Origin: Nocardia pseudobrasiliensis NBRC 108224
GTDB taxonomy: Bacteria > Actinomycetota > Actinomycetes > Mycobacteriales > Mycobacteriaceae
Reading direction: 5' to 3'
DNA: 54,261 nt
NCBI RefSeq assembly: GCF_001613105.1
Contig: NZ_BDBS01000019.1
Coordinates: 1-54,261 of the forward strand
Shown: piece by piece, positions 9,200 through 16,671 of the stretch
Layout of the letters: each line of letters starts with the position of its first letter
Position numbering within the stretch: position 1 is the first letter of the stretch
Notes under the pieces: model-generated
Seen by the model: the letters and a program-made list of their open reading frames with translations, nothing else
The model's database searches: none
What the model was told of the DNA's origin: nothing
Position numbers and translations under genes: made by a program

Positions 9200-9269
9200 T
9201 GCCCTTCTACGAGATTGCCGGTTCCCCAAAGGTACAAGCCGGAATCGACGCGCGTGAATACGCCCGATT

Positions 9270-10853
9270 TCATCTCTGGTTCCGCACGAGGTGGATGCCG
9301 TCGACCGCGGCGGAATGCTCGGCCACCGAGCAACCGCACAGACATGGCGAATGTCGCTGCGCCACCGCCATCAGACCGGTGACGACGACCGCATGGCTTT
9401 CGGCGGGCACATAACTCAGCAGCGGGCGCGGTCCGAGCAGTTCGGGCGGACCTGCCCAACTCCCGTCGGCGCGTTGGGTTCGGTCCAGATAGGACAGGGC
9501 GCGGGTGAGGGCGTCCTCCTCGATCAATCCGGTGTGCACCAGGCACGACAGCGCCGCCCCGGTCGCGCTGGCACAGCTGGGCTCGTCGGCGCGCTGCCCC
9601 CAGCCGCCGTCGTCGTTCTGCGCCGCGGCGACCTCTCGCGCCGCCGCCTGCACGGCGGGATGGTCGAAACCTATTGCGGCCCCGACGGTCTCCACAGTAT
9701 GCGGGCGATTTCGGTACCCGCAGAGGAATTCCTCGCCGCGGGAGAAGCGCTCGGCCAACCAGCGGGTCGCCGCCGTCGTGGACGGCGCGCCGGACGCCTG
9801 ATACCGATTCAGCGCGCCGACGACGCGGGCGACACAGTCGTCGGCGGGCACGTCCTTGGCGTAGTAGTAGGTGTTCCACAACCCGTCGGGTCGCTGTAGC
9901 GCCCGATACAGGCCGAGCGCCCGCTCGATTCGCTCCGGCTCGACGAGACCCTCCAGCGCGGACAGCGCGGCGGAGGTGGTGTCGAGATCCGGCTCGAGCG
10001 TCGGCGAGTAGGTGAACCCGCCGTCGTCGCGCTGCTGGGTCTGCACCCAGGCCACCGCGCGCGGCAGGCACTTCTCCCGGAACACCGGATGATCCCGCAG
10101 GGCCCAGATCGTGACGACGGTGTCCCAGCCGTGGCAGGGAATCAGCCCCCAGCCGCCGTTGTCGTGTTGCTGCGCGATCAGGAAGGCCCGGGCCCGCTGC
10201 AGCGCTTCGCCTTCGGGCTCACCGACGCCGAGTGCGAGCGCGGCCATGGCGGTGCTCACCGGCATGGCGGCGATGGAACCGTCCGGCGATTGCACGGCCT
10301 TGATCGTCGCGACGGAGTCGCGCACCGCCTCGGCATTGCCCACATGATGCTCGACCAGCAACCGCGCCGCGGCCACCTCGATCACGGTCCACTTCCGCAA
10401 TCTGTCCCGCCGGGCGCTGTCGTAGCGGTCGGCCAGCTCCGCGCGCAACTGCGCCAGGCGCTCATCGGCGTCGCCGGACCAGATCGCGTCCCACTGCCCG
10501 GAGTGCAGCACCAGGGCCTGCAGCATGGCGGTGCGCCAGCGCAGCACCGGATTCTGCAGTTCGGGACGGTCCAGATTCAGTTCCACCCGTTTGTCCAGCA
10601 CGATGTCGCGAATCGCGTTCTCGATCATGAGCGCCAACGGGTCATGCTGCAGCGAAACGGAATTCAGTGCCAGCCAGGTGCGCCCGGCGACGACGGCGGG
10701 GTCGGTCGCATCGGTCACGGCCAGCGCGTAGGTAGCCAGACCGGTCTCCAGGATGCGTGGATCGGGCGGAGTGATCCAGGCGCCGGACTCGTCCTGGGTG
10801 TCGATCAGATGGTCCACGGCACGGGTGAGGACCCGGTCGAGCGTTTCGTACAC
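9270..10853 (-). CDS. Class II terpene cyclase (beta-gamma fold) with a DLDTT motif; drimenyl diphosphate synthase-like candidate
   Basis: Predicted protonation-initiated cyclase of a prenyl diphosphate. The 527-residue protein is built from alpha-barrel QW-type repeats: QHDNGGWG, QRDDGGF, QRPDGLW, QNDDGGWG and QRADGSW. This is the two-domain beta-gamma size and not the longer squalene-hopene cyclase. The general-acid motif, normally DxDD, reads DLDTT at residues 289-293, right after QRDDGGF. From memory, DxDTT variants are reported for bacterial drimenyl diphosphate/drimenol synthases (C15 class II cyclases); I cannot verify this here. No class I DDxxD/NSE motif is visible, so the product would keep its diphosphate and could feed a UbiA enzyme. 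The GTG at 10853 with GAAAGGCAG upstream is chosen. The longer reading would overlap the prenyl synthase gene. The gene lies 34 bases downstream of that synthase, in the same operon. Confidence 0.85.
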   Translation of the reverse strand: MYETLDRVLTRAVDHLIDTQDESGAWITPPDPRILETGLATYALAVTDATDPAVVAGRTWLALNSVSLQHDPLALMIENAIRDIVLDKRVELNLDRPELQNPVLRWRTAMLQALVLHSGQWDAIWSGDADERLAQLRAELADRYDSARRDRLRKWTVIEVAAARLLVEHHVGNAEAVRDSVATIKAVQSPDGSIAAMPVSTAMAALALGVGEPEGEALQRARAFLIAQQHDNGGWGLIPCHGWDTVVTIWALRDHPVFREKCLPRAVAWVQTQQRDDGGFTYSPTLEPDLDTTSAALSALEGLVEPERIERALGLYRALQRPDGLWNTYYYAKDVPADDCVARVVGALNRYQASGAPSTTAATRWLAERFSRGEEFLCGYRNRPHTVETVGAAIGFDHPAVQAAAREVAAAQNDDGGWGQRADEPSCASATGAALSCLVHTGLIEEDALTRALSYLDRTQRADGSWAGPPELLGPRPLLSYVPAESHAVVVTGLMAVAQRHSPCLCGCSVAEHSAAVDGIHLVRNQR

Positions 10854-10887
10854 GGCTTTCTGCCTTTCGATCAAGGGCGCGGCGGGG

Positions 10888-11985
10888 TCAGTGGTCGCGT
10901 TCGAGCACCGAGCGAGCCAGTACGCGAAGGGGTTCGGCATAGTCGGCGCGCGGATACGCCCGCTCCAGGGCCGACAGCGCCGCGCGGGCGCGGGTCTCGG
11001 CCTCCGCCCTCGTCAACGACAGCCCACCGGCGGCCTCGACCAGCCGGGTGGCCTCCTCGATCTCCTTGTCGGAGAACGGTTCCGGGCGAGCGTAGAGTTC
11101 GGCGAGCTGATCGCCGGCGGCGGTGTGGGAATTGATCGCCGCGACCACGGGGAAGGACTTCTTCCGCGCGAACAGATCGGAGCCCTGACTCTTCCCGGTG
11201 ACCGCGGCCGGACCCCAGATGCCCATCAGATCGTCGACGAGTTGGAACGCCAGGCCCAGCTGCCGCCCGAATTCGCGATAGTGCCGCGCGATATCCGCCT
11301 CGGCCCCGGCGGCGAGCGCGCCGAGCTCACACGCCATACCCAGCAGCGCGCCCGTCTTCCCCTCGATCATCGACAGGCACTGTGCCGGTGAGACATCCAT
11401 GCGCCGCTCGAAGGCGAGATCGTCGGACTGCCCGCCGTAGAGTTCGAGGGTTCCCTCGGCGACGACGGCGGTCATCGCGCCGCACTGTGGATCATCGGAG
11501 AGCAGGCCGTGGGCGAGGGTCAGCAGCGCGTCACCCGCCAGAATGGCCTGGGCACTGCCGAATACGGCCCAGGTGGTGGGGCGGCCGCGCCGCAACTTGT
11601 CACCGTCCATCACATCGTCGTGGATGAGGGTGAAGTCGTGGATCAGCTCCACCGCCACCGCGGCCCGGCGGACGTTGTCCCATTCGGCGGTGCGCGGGCC
11701 GCCGACCGCCCGGGCGGCCGACAGTACGAACCCGGGCCGAAAGGCCTTGCCCAGCTTCTCGGTCGGCCGCTCGTCGGCGTCCCACCAGCCGATGTGATAT
11801 CCGGCCATGCGCCGCAGCCGCGGGGACAGACCGTCGACCGCGCCGCGGTGCACGGGGGCGATCGCGGTGCGCACTTCGTGCACGATGGCGGTGGCGGCGC
11901 GCCGATTCGCCTCGGTGGTGAGGCTGCTGCCGAAGACATTGGCGTCGGCAGCCATCTCCAAACCGGCGAATTGCAAATCCGTCAT
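10888..11985 (-). CDS. Polyprenyl diphosphate synthase (FPP/GGPP type)
   Basis: Head-to-tail trans-prenyl synthase that condenses IPP onto allylic diphosphates. The 365-residue protein has both Asp-rich motifs intact: the first in LIHDDVMDGDKLRRGRPT (D123-D127) and the second in FQLVDDLMGIWG (D251, D252). The first motif lacks the two-residue insertion of some GGPP synthases. Phe lies five residues before it, a pattern I know in actinobacterial FPP and GGPP synthases alike, so chain length (C15 or C20) is not decided by sequence. The ATG at 11985 has GTAGGGG upstream. The gene follows the SRPBCC/F420-reductase gene by 23 bases and precedes the cyclase, so it most likely makes the cyclase substrate from mevalonate-derived C5 units. 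Confidence 0.93.
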   Translation of the reverse strand: MTDLQFAGLEMAADANVFGSSLTTEANRRAATAIVHEVRTAIAPVHRGAVDGLSPRLRRMAGYHIGWWDADERPTEKLGKAFRPGFVLSAARAVGGPRTAEWDNVRRAAVAVELIHDFTLIHDDVMDGDKLRRGRPTTWAVFGSAQAILAGDALLTLAHGLLSDDPQCGAMTAVVAEGTLELYGGQSDDLAFERRMDVSPAQCLSMIEGKTGALLGMACELGALAAGAEADIARHYREFGRQLGLAFQLVDDLMGIWGPAAVTGKSQGSDLFARKKSFPVVAAINSHTAAGDQLAELYARPEPFSDKEIEEATRLVEAAGGLSLTRAEAETRARAALSALERAYPRADYAEPLRVLARSVLERDH

Positions 11986-12008
11986 AATGGTTCCCCTACC
12001 TTGCACAA

Positions 12009-12980
12009 TCAGTGCGCAGATCCCAGTTGGACGAGTTCGCCCCGGTCGATTTCCGACGGCTCCCGCGGTTCGCAGATGACGACCGGGATATCCCGCTCGG
12101 TGCGGGTCTGATAGACGGCGAAGGTGTGGTGGCGCTTCACGATTTCCGGCCACAGCGCCGATTTCTCCTCGGGGGTCGCGGTGCGCGCCCGCCACGGCGA
12201 GATGGCCCCATCGATGGTGAGTCGAATATCGGGATTTGCCACCAGATTCCAGTACCACTGCGGATTGCGGTCCTCGCCCTCCTTGGAGGCCACCAGGATC
12301 ACGCGGTTCTCATCGATCAGCGGTGCGGTGAGCATGCAGTCGCGCCACGCTCCGGATTTGCGGCCCTGCACGTGCAGCCGGACGAACGTCATCCCGACCT
12401 CGTGATAACCCCATCGACCGCCGCTGAGCTTCAGGCCGAGATCATGGGTGTTTCGAATACCCTTCAGGTACAGGTCGAACAGTTGATTGCGCTGCTTCTG
12501 CAGGCACGACGGCACCTTGATCAACGGTTCCCGGCGCCGCGACGTCAGCGCGACTTCGAGGGTGTCGAGCACCCGATTGAACGCGATTTCGAGCACGGGG
12601 AAACCGATCTGCCGGAAGACGAAATTCGCGGCGATCGGAATCGCGGCCTCGCCGGTGGTACGCCAGCGCACCCTAGTTCCGCCGGGCACCTCCGTGAAGG
12701 TGATCGAGCTGCCCTCGTGCCGAATGTCGGGGAAGCTGCTCTCGGCCACGTAGCTCATCCGATACGGCGGCTCGAAGGAGGTCACCCGCTCGACGCACTC
12801 GCCGAAGAGCCAGGTGACCTTGCGACGCGCGCCGACGCCGTGCTTGTCGTCCACTCCGGGATGGGTCCATTCACACCGCAACACGGCGAAGGACGCCCGG
12901 TACCGCGCCGGATCGGACATCCAGTCGAAGACGTGCTCGATCGGAGCCGCGATCGTTCGTTCCACAGTCAGTGTTTGCAT
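12009..12980 (-). CDS. SRPBCC domain fused to a deazaflavin (F420)-dependent nitroreductase/quinone-reductase domain (copy A)
   Basis: Two-domain protein of 323 residues. Residues about 1-145 are a START/SRPBCC (polyketide-cyclase-like) fold beginning MQTLTVERTIAAPIEHVFDW. Residues about 185-300 are a Ddn-type F420H2-dependent reductase domain, recognised by GRKSGAWRD, VILVASKEGEDRNPQWYWNL and ANPDIRL. Ddn-family proteins use F420H2 to reduce quinones, enones or nitro groups. The SRPBCC part probably binds a hydrophobic substrate. A clear paralogue (copy B) is at 23939-24874, next to an F420-reducing glucose-6-phosphate dehydrogenase. The start at 12980 aligns with copy B. The gene lies between an SDR (41-bp gap) and the prenyl synthase in a five-gene operon. 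The natural substrate is unknown; a terpenoid or prenylated aromatic intermediate is inferred. Confidence 0.85.
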   Translation of the reverse strand: MQTLTVERTIAAPIEHVFDWMSDPARYRASFAVLRCEWTHPGVDDKHGVGARRKVTWLFGECVERVTSFEPPYRMSYVAESSFPDIRHEGSSITFTEVPGGTRVRWRTTGEAAIPIAANFVFRQIGFPVLEIAFNRVLDTLEVALTSRRREPLIKVPSCLQKQRNQLFDLYLKGIRNTHDLGLKLSGGRWGYHEVGMTFVRLHVQGRKSGAWRDCMLTAPLIDENRVILVASKEGEDRNPQWYWNLVANPDIRLTIDGAISPWRARTATPEEKSALWPEIVKRHHTFAVYQTRTERDIPVVICEPREPSEIDRGELVQLGSAH

Positions 12981-13021
12981 GTTCGAAGTCCTGTCTCGTT
13001 GCTGTTTTCCCCGGAAGCCGT

Positions 13022-13870
13022 TCAGCCGAATTTCAGGAGCAGCCTTCCCAGCGCACGCTGATCGACCAGCGACAATGCCCGCAGTACCGGGACATATAGC
13101 GGTACAACTTCGGCCGGGCGCTGCCGAATCGCGTTCAATATCCATTCGGCCGCCTCGGGCGGTGTGAGGCCCGGCATTTTTCGATATTTCGCCGTCGGCG
13201 CACTCATCGCCGTATGCACCAGCGGAAAGTGCACCGCGGTCACCGCGATGCCGCGCTCGGACAGTTCCGCGTCCAGGCATTGACCGAAACCCGTGAGCGC
13301 CATTTTGGAACTGTGGTAGGCGGCGAAGCGCGGTGAGGTTCCGGTGGGCACGGTCCAGGTGCCGATATTGATCACATGTCCGTTGCCCGATGCCAGCATG
13401 GCCGGGAGCAGACCGATGGTGAGCTGCACCGGGCCGAAGTAGTTGAGCAACATCGTGCGGCGGAAATCGTGCATGCGATCCAGCGATTCGGCCACCGGCC
13501 GCCGAATGGAATGTCCGGCATTGTTCACCAGCACGTCGACGACGCCGACGTCCTCGCGCAACCAGTCCAACAGGTCCGCCACCGCGGTGTCGTCGGCCAG
13601 ATCACAGGCGCGGTAGACCGCCCGCCCGCCCGCTTCGTGAATCTCCTCGCACAGTTGTTTCAATTCCGGCTCGCGCCGGGCCACCAGTACCACTCGCGCA
13701 TCGGCCTCGGCCGCCGCGATCGCGGTGGCGCGGCCGATGCCGGAGGACGCACCGGTGATCAAAATCCGTTTCTCCGGCAGCCTTTCCAGATTTTTCGCGC
13801 GCAGCGAGGGCGCGGGACGACAGATCAGGGCAGCGATCTGCCCGGGCGAGGGCAGGCCGATACCGATCAT
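13022..13870 (-). CDS. Short-chain dehydrogenase/reductase (classical, intact)
   Basis: NAD(P)-dependent oxidoreductase of 282 residues. Visible are the cofactor loop TGASSGIGRATA, NNAGHSIRRP, and the active site with YHSSK (Tyr-x3-Lys) after NIGTWTVPTGTSPRF. A 35-residue N-terminal extension precedes the Rossmann fold, and the tail VVPLYVPVLRALSLVDQRALGRLLLKF is long and hydrophobic, suggesting a lipophilic substrate or membrane contact. This layout resembles long-chain or sterol-type SDRs of Mycobacteriales. It is the first gene of the leftward terpene operon and opens divergently from the AMP-ligase at 14137. It may oxidise or reduce a terpenoid alcohol/ketone; this is inference. Confidence 0.88.
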   Translation of the reverse strand: MIGIGLPSPGQIAALICRPAPSLRAKNLERLPEKRILITGASSGIGRATAIAAAEADARVVLVARREPELKQLCEEIHEAGGRAVYRACDLADDTAVADLLDWLREDVGVVDVLVNNAGHSIRRPVAESLDRMHDFRRTMLLNYFGPVQLTIGLLPAMLASGNGHVINIGTWTVPTGTSPRFAAYHSSKMALTGFGQCLDAELSERGIAVTAVHFPLVHTAMSAPTAKYRKMPGLTPPEAAEWILNAIRQRPAEVVPLYVPVLRALSLVDQRALGRLLLKFG

Positions 13871-14136
13871 GACGCACGTCCCGGGCCTCGCGTCGCTGTT
13901 TCGATCATTGATTCACCACGCTCTGGTCATGGAATTCGAAGCTGCTCCGAAATTAGCCCGAACGCCCGAATCGTGGATATAGCAGGGATTTGCATGGCAA
14001 CAACTTGCTATACACCGGCGACATATTGTCACCGATGGAATCATTGCCCCGCCCCCACCCGAATATTAATCTCTGATCCGAGGCAGACCAATGCGCATTC
14101 GAAGAAGAACGCAAGAATTCGTGCATCGACTGGAAT
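13871..14136. promoter_or_regulatory. Divergent promoter region between the terpene operon and the ligase-UbiA operon
   Basis: The gap is visibly more A/T-rich than the genes and must hold promoters in both directions. It contains an inverted pair of the heptamer TATAGCA: 13978-13984 on the plus strand, and TGCTATA at 14006-14012, separated by 21 bases. The same heptamer occurs upstream of the mevalonate operon and of the EntA-like/PhzD/PhzE genes. This is a candidate binding site for a cluster regulator. Confidence 0.45.
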
Positions 14137-15699
14137 ATGAGTATCGCCATGATTCTTCGCAACCACCGACTCATCTACGACCAGCTGCAGGAAACGGCGC
14201 CGCGCGCCAGGCCGTGGATTATCGATCACGCCTCGGCCGCGGTGCCGGTGATCGATGATCAGGTGGACCTGAGCGATGTCGCCGATGCCGCCGCTCGCAC
14301 CGCCACCCTGTTCGAGAGCCTCGGCATCGAGCCCGGCGACTACTGCGCGGTGTGGCTGGACGCGCCCATCGATATCGCGATCATCGTCGCGGCCCTCACC
14401 GCCGTCGGGGGCATCCCGATCCTGTTGAGCCCCAAGCTCGACGCCGACACCGTGGCCAGCATGGTGGAGCCGGTGCCGGTCGAGCGCATCGTCACCACCG
14501 GTGACCGACGCGCCGCCTGCGCGGAGATCCAGCCGTTCGAGCGGATCCACGAGTGGGCCGCGCTGGCCGCCGAACTACCCGTCACCCGACCGCGCCGGAC
14601 CTGCGCGGTCGCGATGCCCAGCACCTCCCCCTACGTGGTTACCCATACCTCCGGTACCACCGGTGTGCCGAAGCTGGTGCAGTACACTCGCCAGGCCACC
14701 GACAACCAGGGTTACGCCCAGGAGTTCATGGCCCCGCTCGGTGCGCCGACTCAGCCTGTCGCCGTGGCGGTTTCGCCGGTGCACTTCCGCGCCGTCTCGG
14801 GACTGCTGTGCGCGCTGCGCCGCAATGTGCGACTGATGGTGCTGGCCGACGAGTCCCCCCGTTCGGTCGGCCGCCTGGTCCGGCGCTGGAAGCCGATCTT
14901 CCTCGAGGCGCATCCCAACACGTTCATGGACTGGGAATCGTTGGCCCGCAACGGCAGTTTCGCCTCGGTGCGCTATTTCGTGAGCACCTTCGACGTCATC
15001 CACCCGCGCACCGTGCGGCGCATGCTGGCCGGGAGCAAACACCGCTTCGCCATCCTGCTCGAGGCCTACGGCCAGTCCGAACTCGGCGGCAGCGTGGGCA
15101 CGGTGCACGTCAAGGGCCTGGTCGATTTGATCGGGCTGCTCCCCATACCGGTCAAGAAGCTGCTGGAAGGGCATTCGGTCGGCTGGGCCGCGCCCGGCTA
15201 CGCCAGCACTCGCATCGTGGGACCCGACGGCGCCGAGGTGCCGGCGGGTACACCCGGGCGCATCCAGGTGCGCTCGGCCGGGCAGTTCCAGACCTATATC
15301 AACCGGCCGGAGGCGGCCAGTGCCAATCTGAGCTCGGACGGCTGGTGGGACACCGGCGATTACGGCAAGAAGACCCGCTTCGGCGAGCTGATCCTGATGG
15401 ACCGGCAGGTGGAGCGGATGAGCCTGATCCCCAGCGGCATCGCCATGGAGGATGTGCTGCTCAGCCGACTGCCGTGGCTCGCCGAAGTGATCGTGCTGGA
15501 ACACGATGATCGCGTGGTGCCCGTGGTCGCCGTGCGCGAGGGCCACCGCTTCGATGAGAAGGCCTGGCGGCGAGCTGTTTCCGGGCTGCCGAAGCTGTCG
15601 CTGCCGATCGTCTTCGACATTCACGATCTGCCCCGCACCGCTACCGGGAAGGTTCAGCGCGCCCGGCTGACCGCGCTCATCTCACGCCAGAGCCGATAG
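14137..15699 (+). CDS. AMP-dependent acyl/aryl-CoA ligase (ANL superfamily), copy 1
   Basis: Adenylating enzyme of 520 residues. The P-loop is THTSGTTGVPK (about 170-179). The A5 motif is AYGQSELGG, where most relatives have YGxTE. The A7 motif is GWWDTGDYG. The A10 motif is PRTATGKVQRARL with the catalytic Lys at 505. All key elements are present, so it should form an acyl- or aryl-AMP and then a thioester. No carrier-protein gene is nearby, so the acceptor is probably CoA or an amine. It leads the operon ligase-UbiA-ligase with a 24-bp gap to UbiA. In this cluster an aminohydroxybenzoic acid from the PhzE/PhzD/EntA-like genes is a plausible substrate, but substrate cannot be called by eye. 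The ATG at 14137 has only a weak GGAA upstream; an ATG four codons later is possible. Confidence 0.85.
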   Translation: MSIAMILRNHRLIYDQLQETAPRARPWIIDHASAAVPVIDDQVDLSDVADAAARTATLFESLGIEPGDYCAVWLDAPIDIAIIVAALTAVGGIPILLSPKLDADTVASMVEPVPVERIVTTGDRRAACAEIQPFERIHEWAALAAELPVTRPRRTCAVAMPSTSPYVVTHTSGTTGVPKLVQYTRQATDNQGYAQEFMAPLGAPTQPVAVAVSPVHFRAVSGLLCALRRNVRLMVLADESPRSVGRLVRRWKPIFLEAHPNTFMDWESLARNGSFASVRYFVSTFDVIHPRTVRRMLAGSKHRFAILLEAYGQSELGGSVGTVHVKGLVDLIGLLPIPVKKLLEGHSVGWAAPGYASTRIVGPDGAEVPAGTPGRIQVRSAGQFQTYINRPEAASANLSSDGWWDTGDYGKKTRFGELILMDRQVERMSLIPSGIAMEDVLLSRLPWLAEVIVLEHDDRVVPVVAVREGHRFDEKAWRRAVSGLPKLSLPIVFDIHDLPRTATGKVQRARLTALISRQSR

Positions 15700-15723
15700 C
15701 GCCACCGCGTTTCAGGAGTTGAT

Positions 15724-16671
15724 ATGACCGCTCACATCGTTCCGCCGGCCCGAATCTCCCTCGGCGAGAAGGCCATGGCCTACGTCCGACTGGGGAAACT
15801 GAGGGTCTACCACCACTTCTATGCCTGGTTGCTGGCCGTGCTGCTGCTCGTGCACGAGGGTGTGTATCGGCCCGGCGCGGCCGTGGCGCTGGGCTTGATC
15901 CTGTTCGGCATGTACGCGATGAAGGTCGCCGGATGCGCCATCGACGATGTCGTCGGATTCCGCGACGGCTGCGACGAGCGCAACTACAGCAGCGGCGGAC
16001 ATCTGCCGAAGTCCAATAAGCCGCTGCTGTCGGGAATGCTCACCGAGCGGGAGGCCATCGTCTTCGGCGCCGTCACCAGCATTCTGGCCTTCGCGGCCGG
16101 AGTCGCGGTCTATCTGCCGCTGCGTGGGGATGTGCCGATCGGATTCCTGATCGGCTATCTGTTCATCGTGTCGGTGACCATCCAGTACTCCTGGCTGTTC
16201 AAGGTGAGTTACCGGCCCGGCGGACAGGAGTTCGCGGTGCTGGTCGTCTGCACGGCCGAGGTCCTCGGCCCGTATTGGCTCATCGCGCGGCACTGGACCG
16301 TCGACGCGGTCGCGGTCGCGGCACTGTTCGCGCTCGGTATGCAGCTGGTGTCGTCGTATGCGAATTACGGTGACCGCAAGGGCGATCTGGAATCCGGGCG
16401 GCGCACCATCTCCGCGCTGGCCCCCGCCCGCGTCTACTGGGGTTTGACGGCGATATTCTCGGTGCTGAGCCTGGTGGTGCTTTTCGTGCCCTTTACCGTC
16501 GGTTCCCTGAACCCGCTGCTGCTGATCTGTGTGGTGCCCGCACTCGTATTGCGCGCCATACAGATTCGCACCGGTCTGTTCCAACGTCGGATTCAGCAGG
16601 CCGTGAAGCTGGGTTTCAAGAACATCGATGCCATCGGCCTCGGCCTGGCGGTCGCACTGGTGCTGTCATGA
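15724..16671 (+). CDS. UbiA-family membrane prenyltransferase (second copy)
   Basis: The 315-residue membrane protein has eight or nine hydrophobic helices. The first Asp-rich motif is AIDDVVGFRDGCDERN (D74, D75, D81, D84), in place of the common NxxxDxxxD, and is followed by SNKPLLSG. The second is NYGDRKGDLESGRRT (D217, D221). The first motif is unusual but keeps enough acidic residues for Mg-diphosphate binding. It differs clearly from the UbiA at 3988, so the two are not a recent duplication and probably use different donors or acceptors. The start has CAGGAG upstream. Its stop overlaps the start of the next ligase (ATGA), a tight coupling that suggests the ligase and UbiA act in one step sequence. 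Confidence 0.85.
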   Translation: MTAHIVPPARISLGEKAMAYVRLGKLRVYHHFYAWLLAVLLLVHEGVYRPGAAVALGLILFGMYAMKVAGCAIDDVVGFRDGCDERNYSSGGHLPKSNKPLLSGMLTEREAIVFGAVTSILAFAAGVAVYLPLRGDVPIGFLIGYLFIVSVTIQYSWLFKVSYRPGGQEFAVLVVCTAEVLGPYWLIARHWTVDAVAVAALFALGMQLVSSYANYGDRKGDLESGRRTISALAPARVYWGLTAIFSVLSLVVLFVPFTVGSLNPLLLICVVPALVLRAIQIRTGLFQRRIQQAVKLGFKNIDAIGLGLAVALVLS

